Shown: piece after piece, positions 33,565 through 42,199 of the stretch
Numbering within the stretch: the first letter of the stretch is position 1
Layout: every line of letters starts with the position of its first letter
Assembly (NCBI RefSeq): GCF_003730275.1
Contig: NZ_QTTA01000001.1
Span: 1 to 64,000 of the forward strand
DNA length: 64,000 bases
Reading direction: 5' to 3'
Source of the DNA: Brevundimonas halotolerans
GTDB taxonomy: Bacteria; Pseudomonadota; Alphaproteobacteria; Caulobacterales; Caulobacteraceae
Notes under the pieces: model-generated
Seen by the model: the letters and a program-made list of their open reading frames with translations, nothing else
Database searches by the model: none
Told to the model about the DNA's origin: nothing
Position numbers and translations under genes: made by a program

Positions 33565-34637
33565 GGCTCGATTGCCTCGTCCGGCTGATAGTCGCGGGTT
33601 GCCGCCCTGCCATAGAGGGCAAAGGCCGAATGGGGGTCTATGCCGTCGGCCGGGCGCTTGGCCATCAGCATGTCGGGTGCCCACACCTCTCCGGCCCGAA
33701 TCGGCCGCGTCGCGACCAGCGACCGCCGCGCGACGATCCGGTTGGCCATTTCCTCGAGCGCCGGGGCCTTGTCCGCATGGCCCAGCGCCTGCTCGACCTC
33801 GCGGATGGCACGGACCATGGCGGCCAGCTCGTCCGGCTCCAGCGAGGCGGCGTGATCCGGGCCCTGACGGTCGCGGCTGAGGGTGAAATGCTTCTCGATC
33901 ATCACCGCCCCGCGCGCCACGGCGGCGATCGGCACGCTCAGCCCCAGCGTATGGTCCGAATAGCCGACCGGCAGGCCGAACGTGTCCCTTAGCGTGTCCA
34001 TGGCGCGCAGGTTGACGGCCGACAGTGGCGCGGGATACTGGGTCGTGCAGTGCAACAGCACCACCTGCCCCCTCAGCGCCGCCCGCGCGGCATCGGTGTC
34101 AAAGGCGGCCAGCGCCGTCTCCAGATCGGGCGGCAGGTCCTCGCGCATCCGGCCCCAGGCGATCAGGGCCAGGGCCTGCCGCACCTCGTCCAGCGTCGCC
34201 ATGCCGGTCGAGACGGCCAGCGGCGGGCCCACGCGCGCGGCGGCGATCAGCATCTCGCCCCAGGTCAGGTCCCCCGACGGGATCTTGATCCACGGCATGC
34301 CCAGCCCGGCGACCAGCGCCAGACTGTCCATATCGAACGCCGTCGACATGAAGGCGATACCGCACGCCCGGCAGCGCGCGACCAGCGCCGGGTGATCCTC
34401 GGGCTTCAGCTCCAGCCGCCGCACCATATCCAGCTGGGTGCCGCCCTCGCCCGTATTGGTCACCTGATATTCGGCCTTGAGCGCGCGGGCGGTCAGGGCC
34501 GCCTCGGCCCGGAAGGTCTGGAATTTGACCGCATCGGCCCCGGCTTCGGCGGCCACGTCGATCATCGTCAGGGCGTCGTCCAGCGAGCCGTCGTGGTTCA
34601 CCCCCGCCTCGGCGATGATGAAGACGCGGTCAGCCAC
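33561..34637 (-). CDS. neuB: Nonulosonic acid synthase (NeuB/LegI family)
   Basis: A 358-residue enzyme that condenses a six-carbon N-acyl sugar with phosphoenolpyruvate to a nine-carbon sialic-acid-like sugar. The TIM barrel begins FIIAEAGVNHDGSLDDALTM and carries VKFQTF, WIKIPSGDLTWGEML, STGMATLDEVRQAL, LLHCTTQYPAP and YSDHTLGLSVPIAAVARGA. The C-terminal antifreeze/SAF domain begins about residue 295 (RRSLVATRPIRAGEV). The sequence does not settle legionaminate against sialate or pseudaminate; neighbours favour the first. The start overlaps neuC by eight bases and the stop overlaps ptmE. Confidence 0.93.
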   Translation of the reverse strand: MADRVFIIAEAGVNHDGSLDDALTMIDVAAEAGADAVKFQTFRAEAALTARALKAEYQVTNTGEGGTQLDMVRRLELKPEDHPALVARCRACGIAFMSTAFDMDSLALVAGLGMPWIKIPSGDLTWGEMLIAAARVGPPLAVSTGMATLDEVRQALALIAWGRMREDLPPDLETALAAFDTDAARAALRGQVVLLHCTTQYPAPLSAVNLRAMDTLRDTFGLPVGYSDHTLGLSVPIAAVARGAVMIEKHFTLSRDRQGPDHAASLEPDELAAMVRAIREVEQALGHADKAPALEEMANRIVARRSLVATRPIRAGEVWAPDMLMAKRPADGIDPHSAFALYGRAATRDYQPDEAIEP

Positions 34638-35784
34638 CGGCGACCTCGATATCGATGAACCGCTTGTGCATCAGGGTGTCACGCTCGGGCAGGGAAGTCA
34701 GAACCGACAGGATGCGCGGCACAGTCTTTCCATCTCCATAAGGATTGATCGCGCCCGCAAGGTTCGCCGCCATGGCCTTGGCCAGCGCCGCGCGGATGGC
34801 CGCTGCCTCGCCGGCACAGTGAAACACCGTCTCGCCCGCCAGCCGCCCCTGTTGCCGCACGCCGACGTTGACGGTGGGAATCCCCAGCGAGGGCGCCTCG
34901 GTCAGGCCGCTGGAGGAATTGCCCACCACCGCCCGGCAGCGCGCCATCAGCGGCAGATAGGCCGCGCCCAGCGTCGCATGGATCGAGGCATTGGCCCGCC
35001 CGCTGGCCCAGTCGGTCAGATGGCGGGTCAAGCCTTCATGACCCGGGTCGGCATTGGGCCGGGTGATCCACAGATGCGTGCTGGCGGGCAGCTCGCCGAG
35101 TGCCGCCAGCAGGGCGTCGAACTCGGCCCTTCCCCCGTCCGGCAACAGGGTCACGGGGTGGAAGCAGACCAGCAGATTGTCGGCCCCCAGTGGCCGGCCC
35201 AGCAGACCCTCCAGCGCCGCATCCGGCAGGGCTGCAGCGGCCGCCAGACTGTCCAGCGAGGGATTGCCGACCGTATGGATGCGCCAGTCCTCCTCGCCCA
35301 ATTGACGCAGGCGACGCGCCGCCTCGGCATGGGTGACCAGATGCACCTGGGCCAGCTTGCTGACGGCGTGGCGGATGCCCTCGTCGATCGCACCTTCGGT
35401 GACATCGCCGCCGCCCAGATGGATCAGCGGTAGGCGCAGCAGCATGGCGGCCTGGGCCACGGCCAGGATCTCGTATCGGTCGCCGACGATCAGCACGGCA
35501 TCGGGCGTCAGCCGCTCCAGCGCCTCGACCACCCCCGTCAGCACGGCGGCGGCCCCCCGGGCGGCGGTGCCAGAATCGTCGCCGTCCAGCGGCATGGGCA
35601 CCAGGGCGTCGGCCTCGATCAGGTCGTCGGCGTCCGAGCCGAATCGCGGGTCCGCATGGGTGCCGGTCAGCAGCAACTGCCCCACCGTCCACGGATCGGC
35701 GCGTAGGGCATCGAGAATCGGCCGGATCAGGCCATAGTCAGCCCGGCCGCTGCTCACCACACAGATCGTCACGCGTTCGGCCAT
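34630..35784 (-). CDS. neuC: UDP-N-acetylglucosamine 2-epimerase, hydrolysing (NeuC/LegG family)
   Basis: A 384-residue GT-B-fold enzyme that inverts C2 and releases the nucleotide, giving a free ManNAc-type sugar for NeuB. Start: ATG 35784, where family homology begins (VTICVVSSGRADYGLIRPIL). Other blocks are VLIVGDRYEILAVAQAA, LIHLGGGDVTEGAIDEGIRH, TVGNPSLDSL and VVGNSSSGLTEAPSLGIPTV. The frame continues upstream into the divergent acetyltransferase gene and should not be used. In the legionaminate pathway the LegG homologue acts on a 2,4-diacetamido-trideoxy sugar. First gene of the five-gene leftward operon. Confidence 0.92.
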   Translation of the reverse strand: MAERVTICVVSSGRADYGLIRPILDALRADPWTVGQLLLTGTHADPRFGSDADDLIEADALVPMPLDGDDSGTAARGAAAVLTGVVEALERLTPDAVLIVGDRYEILAVAQAAMLLRLPLIHLGGGDVTEGAIDEGIRHAVSKLAQVHLVTHAEAARRLRQLGEEDWRIHTVGNPSLDSLAAAAALPDAALEGLLGRPLGADNLLVCFHPVTLLPDGGRAEFDALLAALGELPASTHLWITRPNADPGHEGLTRHLTDWASGRANASIHATLGAAYLPLMARCRAVVGNSSSGLTEAPSLGIPTVNVGVRQQGRLAGETVFHCAGEAAAIRAALAKAMAANLAGAINPYGDGKTVPRILSVLTSLPERDTLMHKRFIDIEVAGG

Positions 35785-35869
35785 GCGCCTGCTACAGTCT
35801 GCCTTGCCAGAGTCGGTCAAGGTGTCAGGGTAGCAGTCTTGTCCGATTCCCGGAGGGGAGCGCCATCCC

Positions 35870-36517
35870 ATGAAGATCGCCATTTGCGGAACCGGGGGAT
35901 TCAGCCGCGAAGTCGTGCCGCTGGCGTGGGAGATGGCCCGCGCGGCGGGTGCCCGCTCGCCCGAGGCCGTCTGCTTCATTCCCAAGGACGGTGAGCCGTA
36001 CGCGCCCTCGGTGAACGGGCATCCCGTGATCCCGCTGGCCGATCTGCCTGAGGACTACGGCATCGTCGTCGCCATTGCCGAGGCTGCCATCCGCCGCCGG
36101 GTCGATGCCGAGATGCGGGCGGCGGGCCGGCCGCTGGTGTCTTTGATCGCCCCCACCGCCTTGCGGCGCGGGCCGTGCGAGGTCGGCGAGGGCGCCATCC
36201 TGTGCGACCACACGATCCTGACCGCCGATGTGCGGATCGGCCGGCAGTTTCACGCCAACATCTATGCCTACGTCGCCCATGACTGCGTGATCGGCGACTT
36301 CGTGACCCTGGCGCCGCGCGTGTGCATCAACGGCAATACGGTAATCGAGGACGACGTCTATATCGGGACGGGGGCGATCCTGCGTCAGGGTACGCCGGAC
36401 AAGCCGCTGCGGATCGGCAAGGGGGCGGTGATCGGCATGGGGGCCGTGGTGACGAAGGACGTGGCCCCGGGCGAAACCGTGGTCGGCAATCCGGCCCGGC
36501 CGCTGGAACGCCGCTGA
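35870..36517 (+). CDS. NeuD/PglD-family sugar O/N-acetyltransferase
   Basis: A 215-residue protein. A small Rossmann domain ([20 protein letters not shown]) binds the nucleotide sugar, followed by left-handed beta-helix repeats ([17 protein letters not shown]). Catalytic-type histidine: [16 protein letters not shown]. The end, [14 protein letters not shown], is typical for the fold. PglD, LegH and NeuD belong here; with NeuB/NeuC adjacent, 4-N-acetylation of the amino-sugar precursor of legionaminic acid (LegH role) is most likely. It is divergent from neuC (85-base shared upstream region) and converges on the LegB-like gene. Confidence 0.85.
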   Translation: MKIAICGTGGFSREVVPLAWEMARAAGARSPEAVCFIPKDGEPYAPSVNGHPVIPLADLPEDYGIVVAIAEAAIRRRVDAEMRAAGRPLVSLIAPTALRRGPCEVGEGAILCDHTILTADVRIGRQFHANIYAYVAHDCVIGDFVTLAPRVCINGNTVIEDDVYIGTGAILRQGTPDKPLRIGKGAVIGMGAVVTKDVAPGETVVGNPARPLERR

Positions 36518-36521
36518 GCCG

Positions 36522-37532
36522 TCAGAGGGCGTAGGTGCCGGGGCGGTAGCGGGCCAGATTGGCCGGATCACGGAACCAGCCGATAGTGTCGTCCAGCCCG
36601 CGCGCGAATCCTTCCAGCCCAGCATAGGCCGGACGCCAGCCCGTCAGCGTCTGCACTCGCCTGGTGTCGGCAAACAGGCGCTCGACCTCGCTGGCCTCGG
36701 GCCGCAGGCGTTCGGCCTCGCTGACGATCTCGATATCGGCCCCCATCCGCTCGGCGATCAGGCGCGCAGTATCGCCGATCGAGACCTCAAAGCCGCTGCC
36801 CAGATTGGTCACTCCGCCGATCGCCGCGTCGCATTCGGCCACGGCGATGATGCCGGCCACGGTGTCGGAGACATGGCTGAAGTCGCGCGTGGGGCTGAGC
36901 GCGCCCAGCTTGACCTGGCGGGCCCCGGCGGCCAGCTGGGTGATGACGGTCGGAATGACAGCGCGGGCTGACTGGCGCGGGCCATAGGTGTTGAACGGCC
37001 GCACCAGCGACACGGGCGTCCCGAAGGCCGCATGGAAGCTCAGCGCAATCTGGTCCGCCCCGATCTTGGAAGCGGAATAGGGCGACTGGCCCTGAAGCGG
37101 GTGGTCCTCGGTCATCGGCACGAAGCGGGCGGTCCCATAGACCTCGCTTGTCGAGGTCGGCACCACGCGTTCGACCCCCAGATCGCGCGCCGCCTGCACG
37201 ATGTTGAGCGTGCCGGTGACATTGGTGTCCACATAGGCGCCGGGCGAATGATAGCTGTAGGGAATGGCGATCAGGGCGGCCAGATGCAGCACCACATCGC
37301 AGCCCGTCATGGCGGTCCGCACCCCGTACGGATCGCGGACGTCGCCGGCGAAGACGTCCAGATCCGCCTGCACCTCGGTCGGGGACTGGTCCAGCCAGCC
37401 CCGGTGGCCAAAGCTGTTGTACTGGACAAAGGCCCGCACCCGGTGCCCGTCCCGCACCAGCCGTTCGACCAGATGCGAGCCGATGAAGCCGTCCGCCCCG
37501 GTGACCAGGATGCGTTTGCCGTTCAGCTGCAT
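36522..37532 (-). CDS. legB: NAD-dependent sugar dehydratase/epimerase, LegB-like
   Basis: A 336-residue extended SDR. Start: ATG 37532 (MQLNGKRILVTGADGFIGSH); the longer open frame to 37601 adds no homology. Active-site blocks are VPTSTSEVYGTA and YSASKIGADQIALSFHAAFG, then VSLVRPFNTYGPRQSARAVI. This pattern is that of LegB/PtmB-neighbour 4,6-dehydratases, which start the legionaminate pathway by forming a 4-keto-6-deoxy sugar nucleotide. An aminotransferase (LegC) should act next but is not in this window. It is divergent from the AGE-family gene across 214 bases. Confidence 0.82.
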   Translation of the reverse strand: MQLNGKRILVTGADGFIGSHLVERLVRDGHRVRAFVQYNSFGHRGWLDQSPTEVQADLDVFAGDVRDPYGVRTAMTGCDVVLHLAALIAIPYSYHSPGAYVDTNVTGTLNIVQAARDLGVERVVPTSTSEVYGTARFVPMTEDHPLQGQSPYSASKIGADQIALSFHAAFGTPVSLVRPFNTYGPRQSARAVIPTVITQLAAGARQVKLGALSPTRDFSHVSDTVAGIIAVAECDAAIGGVTNLGSGFEVSIGDTARLIAERMGADIEIVSEAERLRPEASEVERLFADTRRVQTLTGWRPAYAGLEGFARGLDDTIGWFRDPANLARYRPGTYAL

Positions 37533-37746
37533 GGCGGCTGTCGTCCCTTCCACGGTCCGGGTCGGCGATTCGCCCCGGCCCGCCAGCATGGCCCAAACCA
37601 CGCCATGCCAGAAGTCACCCGCCGTGAAGGTTGCGCCCCTTTCTGCCAGACGTTTATATGCTCACCAGTTCAATGGTCTGGTCGCAATCCATGCACCGCG
37701 CTTGCGTTTGCCCCCGGGGGCCCCATCGACCCCGCGGGAGCCGCAG

Positions 37747-38910
37747 ATGAGCGTCGGCACCGATTTCCTTGACTGGATGCGCGATCAGGCCCTGCCGCTG
37801 TGGGCCGCGCAGGGCGTGGATCGCGCGCACGGCGGCTTTTTCGAGAAACTGAATGCCGACGGATCGCCCGCCGACCTGCCGCGGCGCGCGCGGGTGCTGG
37901 GGCGCCAGATCTATGTCTTTTCACGCGCGCCCTGGCTGGGCTGGACGGGACCGGCGGCCGATATCGTCAATCACGGCCTCACCACCCTGCCCGCCTTTCT
38001 GCGCGCCGACGGGCTGGCGCACTACCGGCTGGATGCCAGCGGACAGCCGCTGGACGACCGGCCCGACCTCTACGATCAGGCCTTTGTGCTGTTCGGCTTG
38101 GCCCACGCCCTGCCGCTGGTCGAGGATGCGGACGCGGTCATCCGCATCGCCGAGACCATGCGTCAGGCCCTCGAGGAGCTGCGGGCCCACCCGATCGCGG
38201 GCTATGAAGAGGACTCGCCGCCCTCATGGCCGCTCAAGGCCAATCCCCACATGCATCTGCTGGAAGCGGCACTGGCCTGGGCCACGGCCCTGCCGACGGA
38301 AGATGCCGGGCCCTGGCGCGACATGGCTGACCGGATCGCCCGACTGGCGCTCGACCGTTTCGTCGATCCCGACACGGGCGCAGTGCGCGAATACTACGAT
38401 GGCGACTGGCAGGCCCTGCCGCAGGGGGCCGAGCCTCAGATCGAGCCGGGGCATCAGTTCGAATGGGGCTGGTTGCTGACCCGCTGGGGGCATATGCGCG
38501 CCCATGCCGGGGCTGTCGTGGCCGGGCGGCGGCTGGTTGATCTGGGCGAGAGCAAGGGCGTCGATGCGGCGCGCGGCGTCGCCTTTGGCGGTCTCGACGC
38601 CGATCTTGAACCTGGCGATACGGTCGCCCGCCTGTGGCCCCAGACCGAGCGGATCAAGGCCTGGGTCCAGCGTCGCGATCTGGCGACCACGGCGGACGAA
38701 CGCAGCCATGCCGAGGGTCGCATCGAGGCGGCGGTCGCGGGTCTGATGCCCTATCTGCGCACCGACCGGCCCGGCCTGTTCCACGACCGGATGACCGCCG
38801 ACGGCACCTTTATCGACGAGCCCGCCCCGGCCAGCAGCCTCTATCACCTGATGACCGCGGCCGAGGAACTGGCGGGCACGCGACCTGAGGATCAGCCCGC
38901 GACCGCATGA
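37747..38910 (+). CDS. N-acylglucosamine 2-epimerase (AGE) / mannose isomerase family protein
   Basis: A 387-residue alpha/alpha-barrel enzyme. Start: ATG 37747, giving MSVGTDFLDWMRDQALPLWA; the open frame extends upstream without homology. Family features are GGFFEKLNADGSP, RARVLGRQIYVFSRA, ANPHMHLLEAALAWA, PGHQFEWGWLLTRW and RLWPQTERIKAWVQR, with the catalytic-type histidines in the second and fourth. Members epimerise GlcNAc/ManNAc or interconvert aldo- and ketohexoses such as mannose and fructose. The site next to nonulosonate genes makes an amino-sugar role possible, but sequence alone does not choose. The last 19 bases overlap the convergent gene. Confidence 0.85.
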   Translation: MSVGTDFLDWMRDQALPLWAAQGVDRAHGGFFEKLNADGSPADLPRRARVLGRQIYVFSRAPWLGWTGPAADIVNHGLTTLPAFLRADGLAHYRLDASGQPLDDRPDLYDQAFVLFGLAHALPLVEDADAVIRIAETMRQALEELRAHPIAGYEEDSPPSWPLKANPHMHLLEAALAWATALPTEDAGPWRDMADRIARLALDRFVDPDTGAVREYYDGDWQALPQGAEPQIEPGHQFEWGWLLTRWGHMRAHAGAVVAGRRLVDLGESKGVDAARGVAFGGLDADLEPGDTVARLWPQTERIKAWVQRRDLATTADERSHAEGRIEAAVAGLMPYLRTDRPGLFHDRMTADGTFIDEPAPASSLYHLMTAAEELAGTRPEDQPATA

Positions 38911-39461
38911 TGCTCGATCCCCGCCAGAGATCCGGGCGGATTCATATCGACCATGTCCTTGAGAAAGCCGTTGGGGCTGAGCGTGCGGGCGCTGGGTGTC
39001 TCCAGCCCCACTACATCCGCAATATCGGCGACGAAGGCGATGCAGTTGCGATTGTTCAGATTATAGGTGCCGCCCTCGGCACTGGCCCAATAGTCGAACC
39101 GGAGCTTGATGGCCTCATAGGTCTCGTCGCTGATCGTCACGCTGAGATAGGCGATGCCGTCGGCCAGATAGGCGGGCTCGGGCCGGTTCAGAATGCCCCG
39201 GTCACTGAACAGCAACAGCTGCGGCCCCGGCGAGCGAGCGGTGAATCCCACGGCGTAATCGACGGGCAGCCCGTTACTCTCGAGCGTGCCGTGTAGATGC
39301 ACAAAGGCGTGCGGAAACAGCAGCCAGCCATTCTGCACCTGATTGCCCTCATGCCCATAGAAGGTGACGGTCACCGCCGCTTGGGCCGGCAGGGCCGGAA
39401 CCAGCCCGCCAACGACAAGCACGAGCACGAGGGGACGAAGGCGGGCCAACAGCGATCTCAT
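38892..39461 (-). CDS. Exported protein, possible papain-like-fold hydrolase
   Basis: A 189-residue protein with an N-terminal signal peptide (LVLVLVVGGLVPALPAQA, cleavage after AQA). The mature part has two suggestive blocks: GHEGNQVQNGWLLFPHAFVH, and about 95 residues later YNLNNRNCIAFVADIADVVG. A histidine-rich strand followed by an NC-x-x-FV helix start resembles circularly permuted papain-like (NlpC/P60, LRAT-like) proteins, in which these carry the catalytic His and Cys. I cannot assign a family with certainty. The tail of the gene overlaps the AGE gene by 19 bases on the other strand. Confidence 0.7.
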   Translation of the reverse strand: MRSLLARLRPLVLVLVVGGLVPALPAQAAVTVTFYGHEGNQVQNGWLLFPHAFVHLHGTLESNGLPVDYAVGFTARSPGPQLLLFSDRGILNRPEPAYLADGIAYLSVTISDETYEAIKLRFDYWASAEGGTYNLNNRNCIAFVADIADVVGLETPSARTLSPNGFLKDMVDMNPPGSLAGIEHHAVAG

Positions 39462-39567
39462 CCCCCGACCCTGCCCGTTTGTGTGCCCCTAGAAAAGGCC
39501 CCGCTATTCCAGATTGCCCGTCCCGGGAAATCGGTCGATGGTCGGGATCTCTTTCAGGAGGCTGGTG

Positions 39568-41151
39568 ATGGAATGGTGGCGTGGCGCGGTTCTGTACCAG
39601 GTCTATCCGCGCAGCTTTCAGGACAGTGACGGCGACGGTGTCGGCGACCTGAAGGGTCTGATCCGGCGGCTGGATCACATCGCCGGGCTGGGCGTGGACG
39701 GTCTGTGGCTGTCGCCGGTGTTTGCCTCGCCCATGAAGGACTTCGGCTATGACGTCTCGGACTATTGCGCCATCGATCCGCTGTTCGGCACGCTGGACGA
39801 CTTCGACACCCTGGTTGCCGAGGTGCATGCGCGCGGGCTGAAGCTGATCATCGATCAGGTCTATGCCCATACCTCCGACGCCCATGACTGGTTCCGCGCC
39901 AGCCGTCACGACCGCACCAACGCCCGTGCGGACTGGTACGTCTGGGCCGATGCCAAGGCCGACGGCTCCCCCCCCAACAACTGGCAGTCCGTGTTCGGCG
40001 GGGCGGCCTGGACCTGGGACGCGCGGCGCGGCCAGTATTACATGCACAACTTCCTGGCCAGCCAGCCGCAGCTGAATGTGCGGAATCCCGAGGTGCAGGA
40101 CGCCTTGGTGGACGTCACCCGCTTCTGGCTGGATCGGGGGGTCGACGGCTTTCGGCTGGATGCCATCAATTTCGCCATCCACGACGACGCCCTGACCGAT
40201 AATCCGCCCGATCTCCGGCCCGGCCCGCGCACCCGGCCGTTCGATTTCCAGCTTCATCTGTACAACCAGTCCCAGCCCGAGATCCCCGCCTTTCTCGAGC
40301 GACTGCGGCAGCTGGCCGACACCTATGGCGACCGGTTCTTCGTGGCCGAGGTGGTGGGGGCCGAGGCCGAGGCCGAAATGCATGCCTTCACGCAAGGCCG
40401 CGACCGCCTGCACAGCGCCTATGGCTTCAACTATCTGTATGCGCGGGCGCTGAGTGCCGAGCTGGTGGCCGAGACGGTGGCCCGCTGGCCGGGGGCCGAG
40501 GGCGAGGGCTGGCCCTGCTGGACCTTTTCCAACCACGACACGCCGCGCGTCGCCAGCCGCTGGGCCGCCGGGCGTGATCCGGACGCCGTCGCCCGCCTCG
40601 CCATGCTGTTGCTGATGACCCTGCGCGGCAATGTGCTCGTCTATCAGGGCGAGGAGCTGGGCCTGCCCCAGGCCGAGGTGCCGTTCGAGCGGCTGGTCGA
40701 TCCCGAGGCCATCGCCAACTGGCCCCTGACGCTGGGCCGCGACGGCGCCCGCACGCCCATGCCCTGGACGGCCGAGGCCCCGTTCGGCGGCTTCTCGGAC
40801 GTCGAGCCCTGGCTGCCCATGGACCCACAGCATCTCGTCCGGGCAGTGACGGTCCAGCAAGCGGACACCGGGTCCATGCTGGCCTTGACCCGCCGGCTGA
40901 TCGCGCTCCGCCGCGAGTGGCCGGCCCTGCGTCTTGGCCGGATGACGGTGCTGGAGGCGACCGGTCCCCGGCTGGTGTTCCGCCGTGACGATGGCGAGCA
41001 GAGCCTGATCTGCGCCTTCAACCTCGGCGAGGCGGCGCTGGACTGGCCTGCCCCGCCGGAAGGACGGCTGGTCACGGGGGTCAATGGCGGCGAGGGCCGG
41101 GCCGGGCACCTGCCGCCGCTGGCCGGGCAGATCCTGGACCTGTCGTCCTGA
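39568..41151 (+). CDS. aglA: GH13 alpha-glucosidase (AglA-type)
   Basis: A 527-residue glycoside hydrolase family 13 enzyme, cytoplasmic (no signal peptide). Start: ATG 39568, seven bases after AGGAGG; an in-frame ATG further upstream is less good. It begins WWRGAVLYQVYPRSFQDSDG with DGVGDLKGL, as in oligo-1,6- and alpha-1,4-glucosidases. Nucleophile: GVDGFRLDAINFA; acid/base: RFFVAEVVG; transition-state stabiliser: FSNHDTPRVASR. It hydrolyses terminal alpha-glucosides such as maltose or trehalose-like sugars. No maltose transporter or regulator is adjacent, so its physiological substrate is open. Confidence 0.93.
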   Translation: MEWWRGAVLYQVYPRSFQDSDGDGVGDLKGLIRRLDHIAGLGVDGLWLSPVFASPMKDFGYDVSDYCAIDPLFGTLDDFDTLVAEVHARGLKLIIDQVYAHTSDAHDWFRASRHDRTNARADWYVWADAKADGSPPNNWQSVFGGAAWTWDARRGQYYMHNFLASQPQLNVRNPEVQDALVDVTRFWLDRGVDGFRLDAINFAIHDDALTDNPPDLRPGPRTRPFDFQLHLYNQSQPEIPAFLERLRQLADTYGDRFFVAEVVGAEAEAEMHAFTQGRDRLHSAYGFNYLYARALSAELVAETVARWPGAEGEGWPCWTFSNHDTPRVASRWAAGRDPDAVARLAMLLLMTLRGNVLVYQGEELGLPQAEVPFERLVDPEAIANWPLTLGRDGARTPMPWTAEAPFGGFSDVEPWLPMDPQHLVRAVTVQQADTGSMLALTRRLIALRREWPALRLGRMTVLEATGPRLVFRRDDGEQSLICAFNLGEAALDWPAPPEGRLVTGVNGGEGRAGHLPPLAGQILDLSS

Positions 41152-41202
41152 CTGCGCCTGAATGTCGGCAGTCTGTCACATCCGACGGCTAGAGGCCGGG
41201 AC

Positions 41203-42003
41203 ATGCGCCGGACCCTTCCGCCCCTGCCATACGCCCTGCCGATTCGGCGCGGGGTCGAGATCGCCCTTGGGCTTGGCCTTGCAGCGGTCCTGATCGGGGG
41301 CGGTGCCTCGGCCTTCCTGTCGACCGGCGCACAGCGGTCACCGGCCAATACCGTCCGCCCACTCAGTGATCCCGCCGTGTTCGCCCGCTTCGATCCCTTC
41401 TTCCGTCAGGGTCAGGGCCCGGCTGTCCTCGACCTGTCGGCCGAGGGCTGGCTGCTGTTCGGCACCCGGACAGGCGCCTCGGGCACCGCCATCCTGCAAG
41501 GGCCGGACGGCACCCAGGCCGCCTATGGCATCGGCGACACAGTCGCGTCCGATCTGGTCCTGGCCTCGGTCGGGCGGGACCATGTGCTGCTGAGCCGCTC
41601 GGGGCGCTCCATACGGCTGGAGTTCGCTGACATCTCCATCCCGGCACCGCCGCCGCCGCCGGGCGGATCCACCGTCGGCCTGTCCGGAGACGCCGCGACC
41701 GCCGCCGCCGAAATGGGGCTGGTGGCCCCCGAGGCCGATCCCTTTATCGCCGGACTTCGGCCGCTTTCCAGCGGCGGTCAGGTCGAGGGCTATGTCTGGC
41801 GGAGGGGTGCGCAAATCCCCGCCCTGTCGGCCGCCGGCCTGCGCGAGGGCGATGTCATCACCGCCGTCGACGGCGAGCCCTTCACCCGCGACGAACGCCT
41901 GTGGGAGCTGGGCCAGGCGGTCGGCGGCGACGCCCCCGTCAGCCTGACCGTGCGACGTGGCGGCCAGACCCTGAATGTGACGATTGATCCGCCTTCGGAA
42001 TAG
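41203..42003 (+). CDS. Type II secretion GspC-like inner-membrane protein with PDZ domain
   Basis: A 266-residue bitopic protein. One membrane helix at about residues 19-40 (IALGLGLAAVLIGGGASAFL) is followed by a homology-region-like beta domain (YGIGDTVASDLVLASVGRDH), a proline-rich linker (PAPPPPPGG) and a C-terminal PDZ domain (AGLREGDVITAVDGEPFTRD). This is the architecture of GspC, the link between the inner-membrane platform and the secretin. No other gsp gene is in the window, so it is either an orphan or at the edge of a split system. A large lipoprotein gene follows and could encode a substrate. Confidence 0.75.
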   Translation: MRRTLPPLPYALPIRRGVEIALGLGLAAVLIGGGASAFLSTGAQRSPANTVRPLSDPAVFARFDPFFRQGQGPAVLDLSAEGWLLFGTRTGASGTAILQGPDGTQAAYGIGDTVASDLVLASVGRDHVLLSRSGRSIRLEFADISIPAPPPPPGGSTVGLSGDAATAAAEMGLVAPEADPFIAGLRPLSSGGQVEGYVWRRGAQIPALSAAGLREGDVITAVDGEPFTRDERLWELGQAVGGDAPVSLTVRRGGQTLNVTIDPPSE

Positions 42004-42145
42004 ATGATATAAATTCTATACTTTCGGTATAATTAGCTTTTCTGAATTCATTGATCTGACGACTGACTATTCGTCACAACGAATAACATTTGCGTCATCT
42101 TAACATTGCAAACCCCGATTAGACGACTGGTCCCGGGGTTGCCGG
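42004..42145 (+). promoter_or_regulatory. AT-rich upstream region with inverted repeats and a perfect -10-like hexamer
   Basis: Within an otherwise very G+C-rich window, roughly 42004-42115 is strongly A+T-rich. It contains TATAAT at 42028-42033. Two inverted repeats are visible: TATAC(42017-42021)-5 bases-GTATA(42027-42031), and ATTCGT(42069-42074)-CACA-ACGAAT(42079-42084), which is a perfect 6-4-6 palindrome suited to a dimeric regulator. The lipoprotein gene starts at 42200. This is probably the promoter/operator of the lipoprotein-TonB receptor operon. No known operator consensus was matched, and a good -35 box at the right spacing is not seen. Confidence 0.5.
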
Positions 42146-42199
42146 GTGCGTCAGACCGGTGTGCGGGTAGCCCAGACATTCATTCCGAGGGGTTTCCCA

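Noticed and set aside
41162..41179. PHO-box-like pair (ATGTCGG-CAGT-CTGTCAC) upstream of the GspC-like gene
   Set aside because: The second half-site fits well but the first matches only the TGTC core, and the spacing to the start codon (24 bases) is too short for a normal promoter downstream of a PhoB site.
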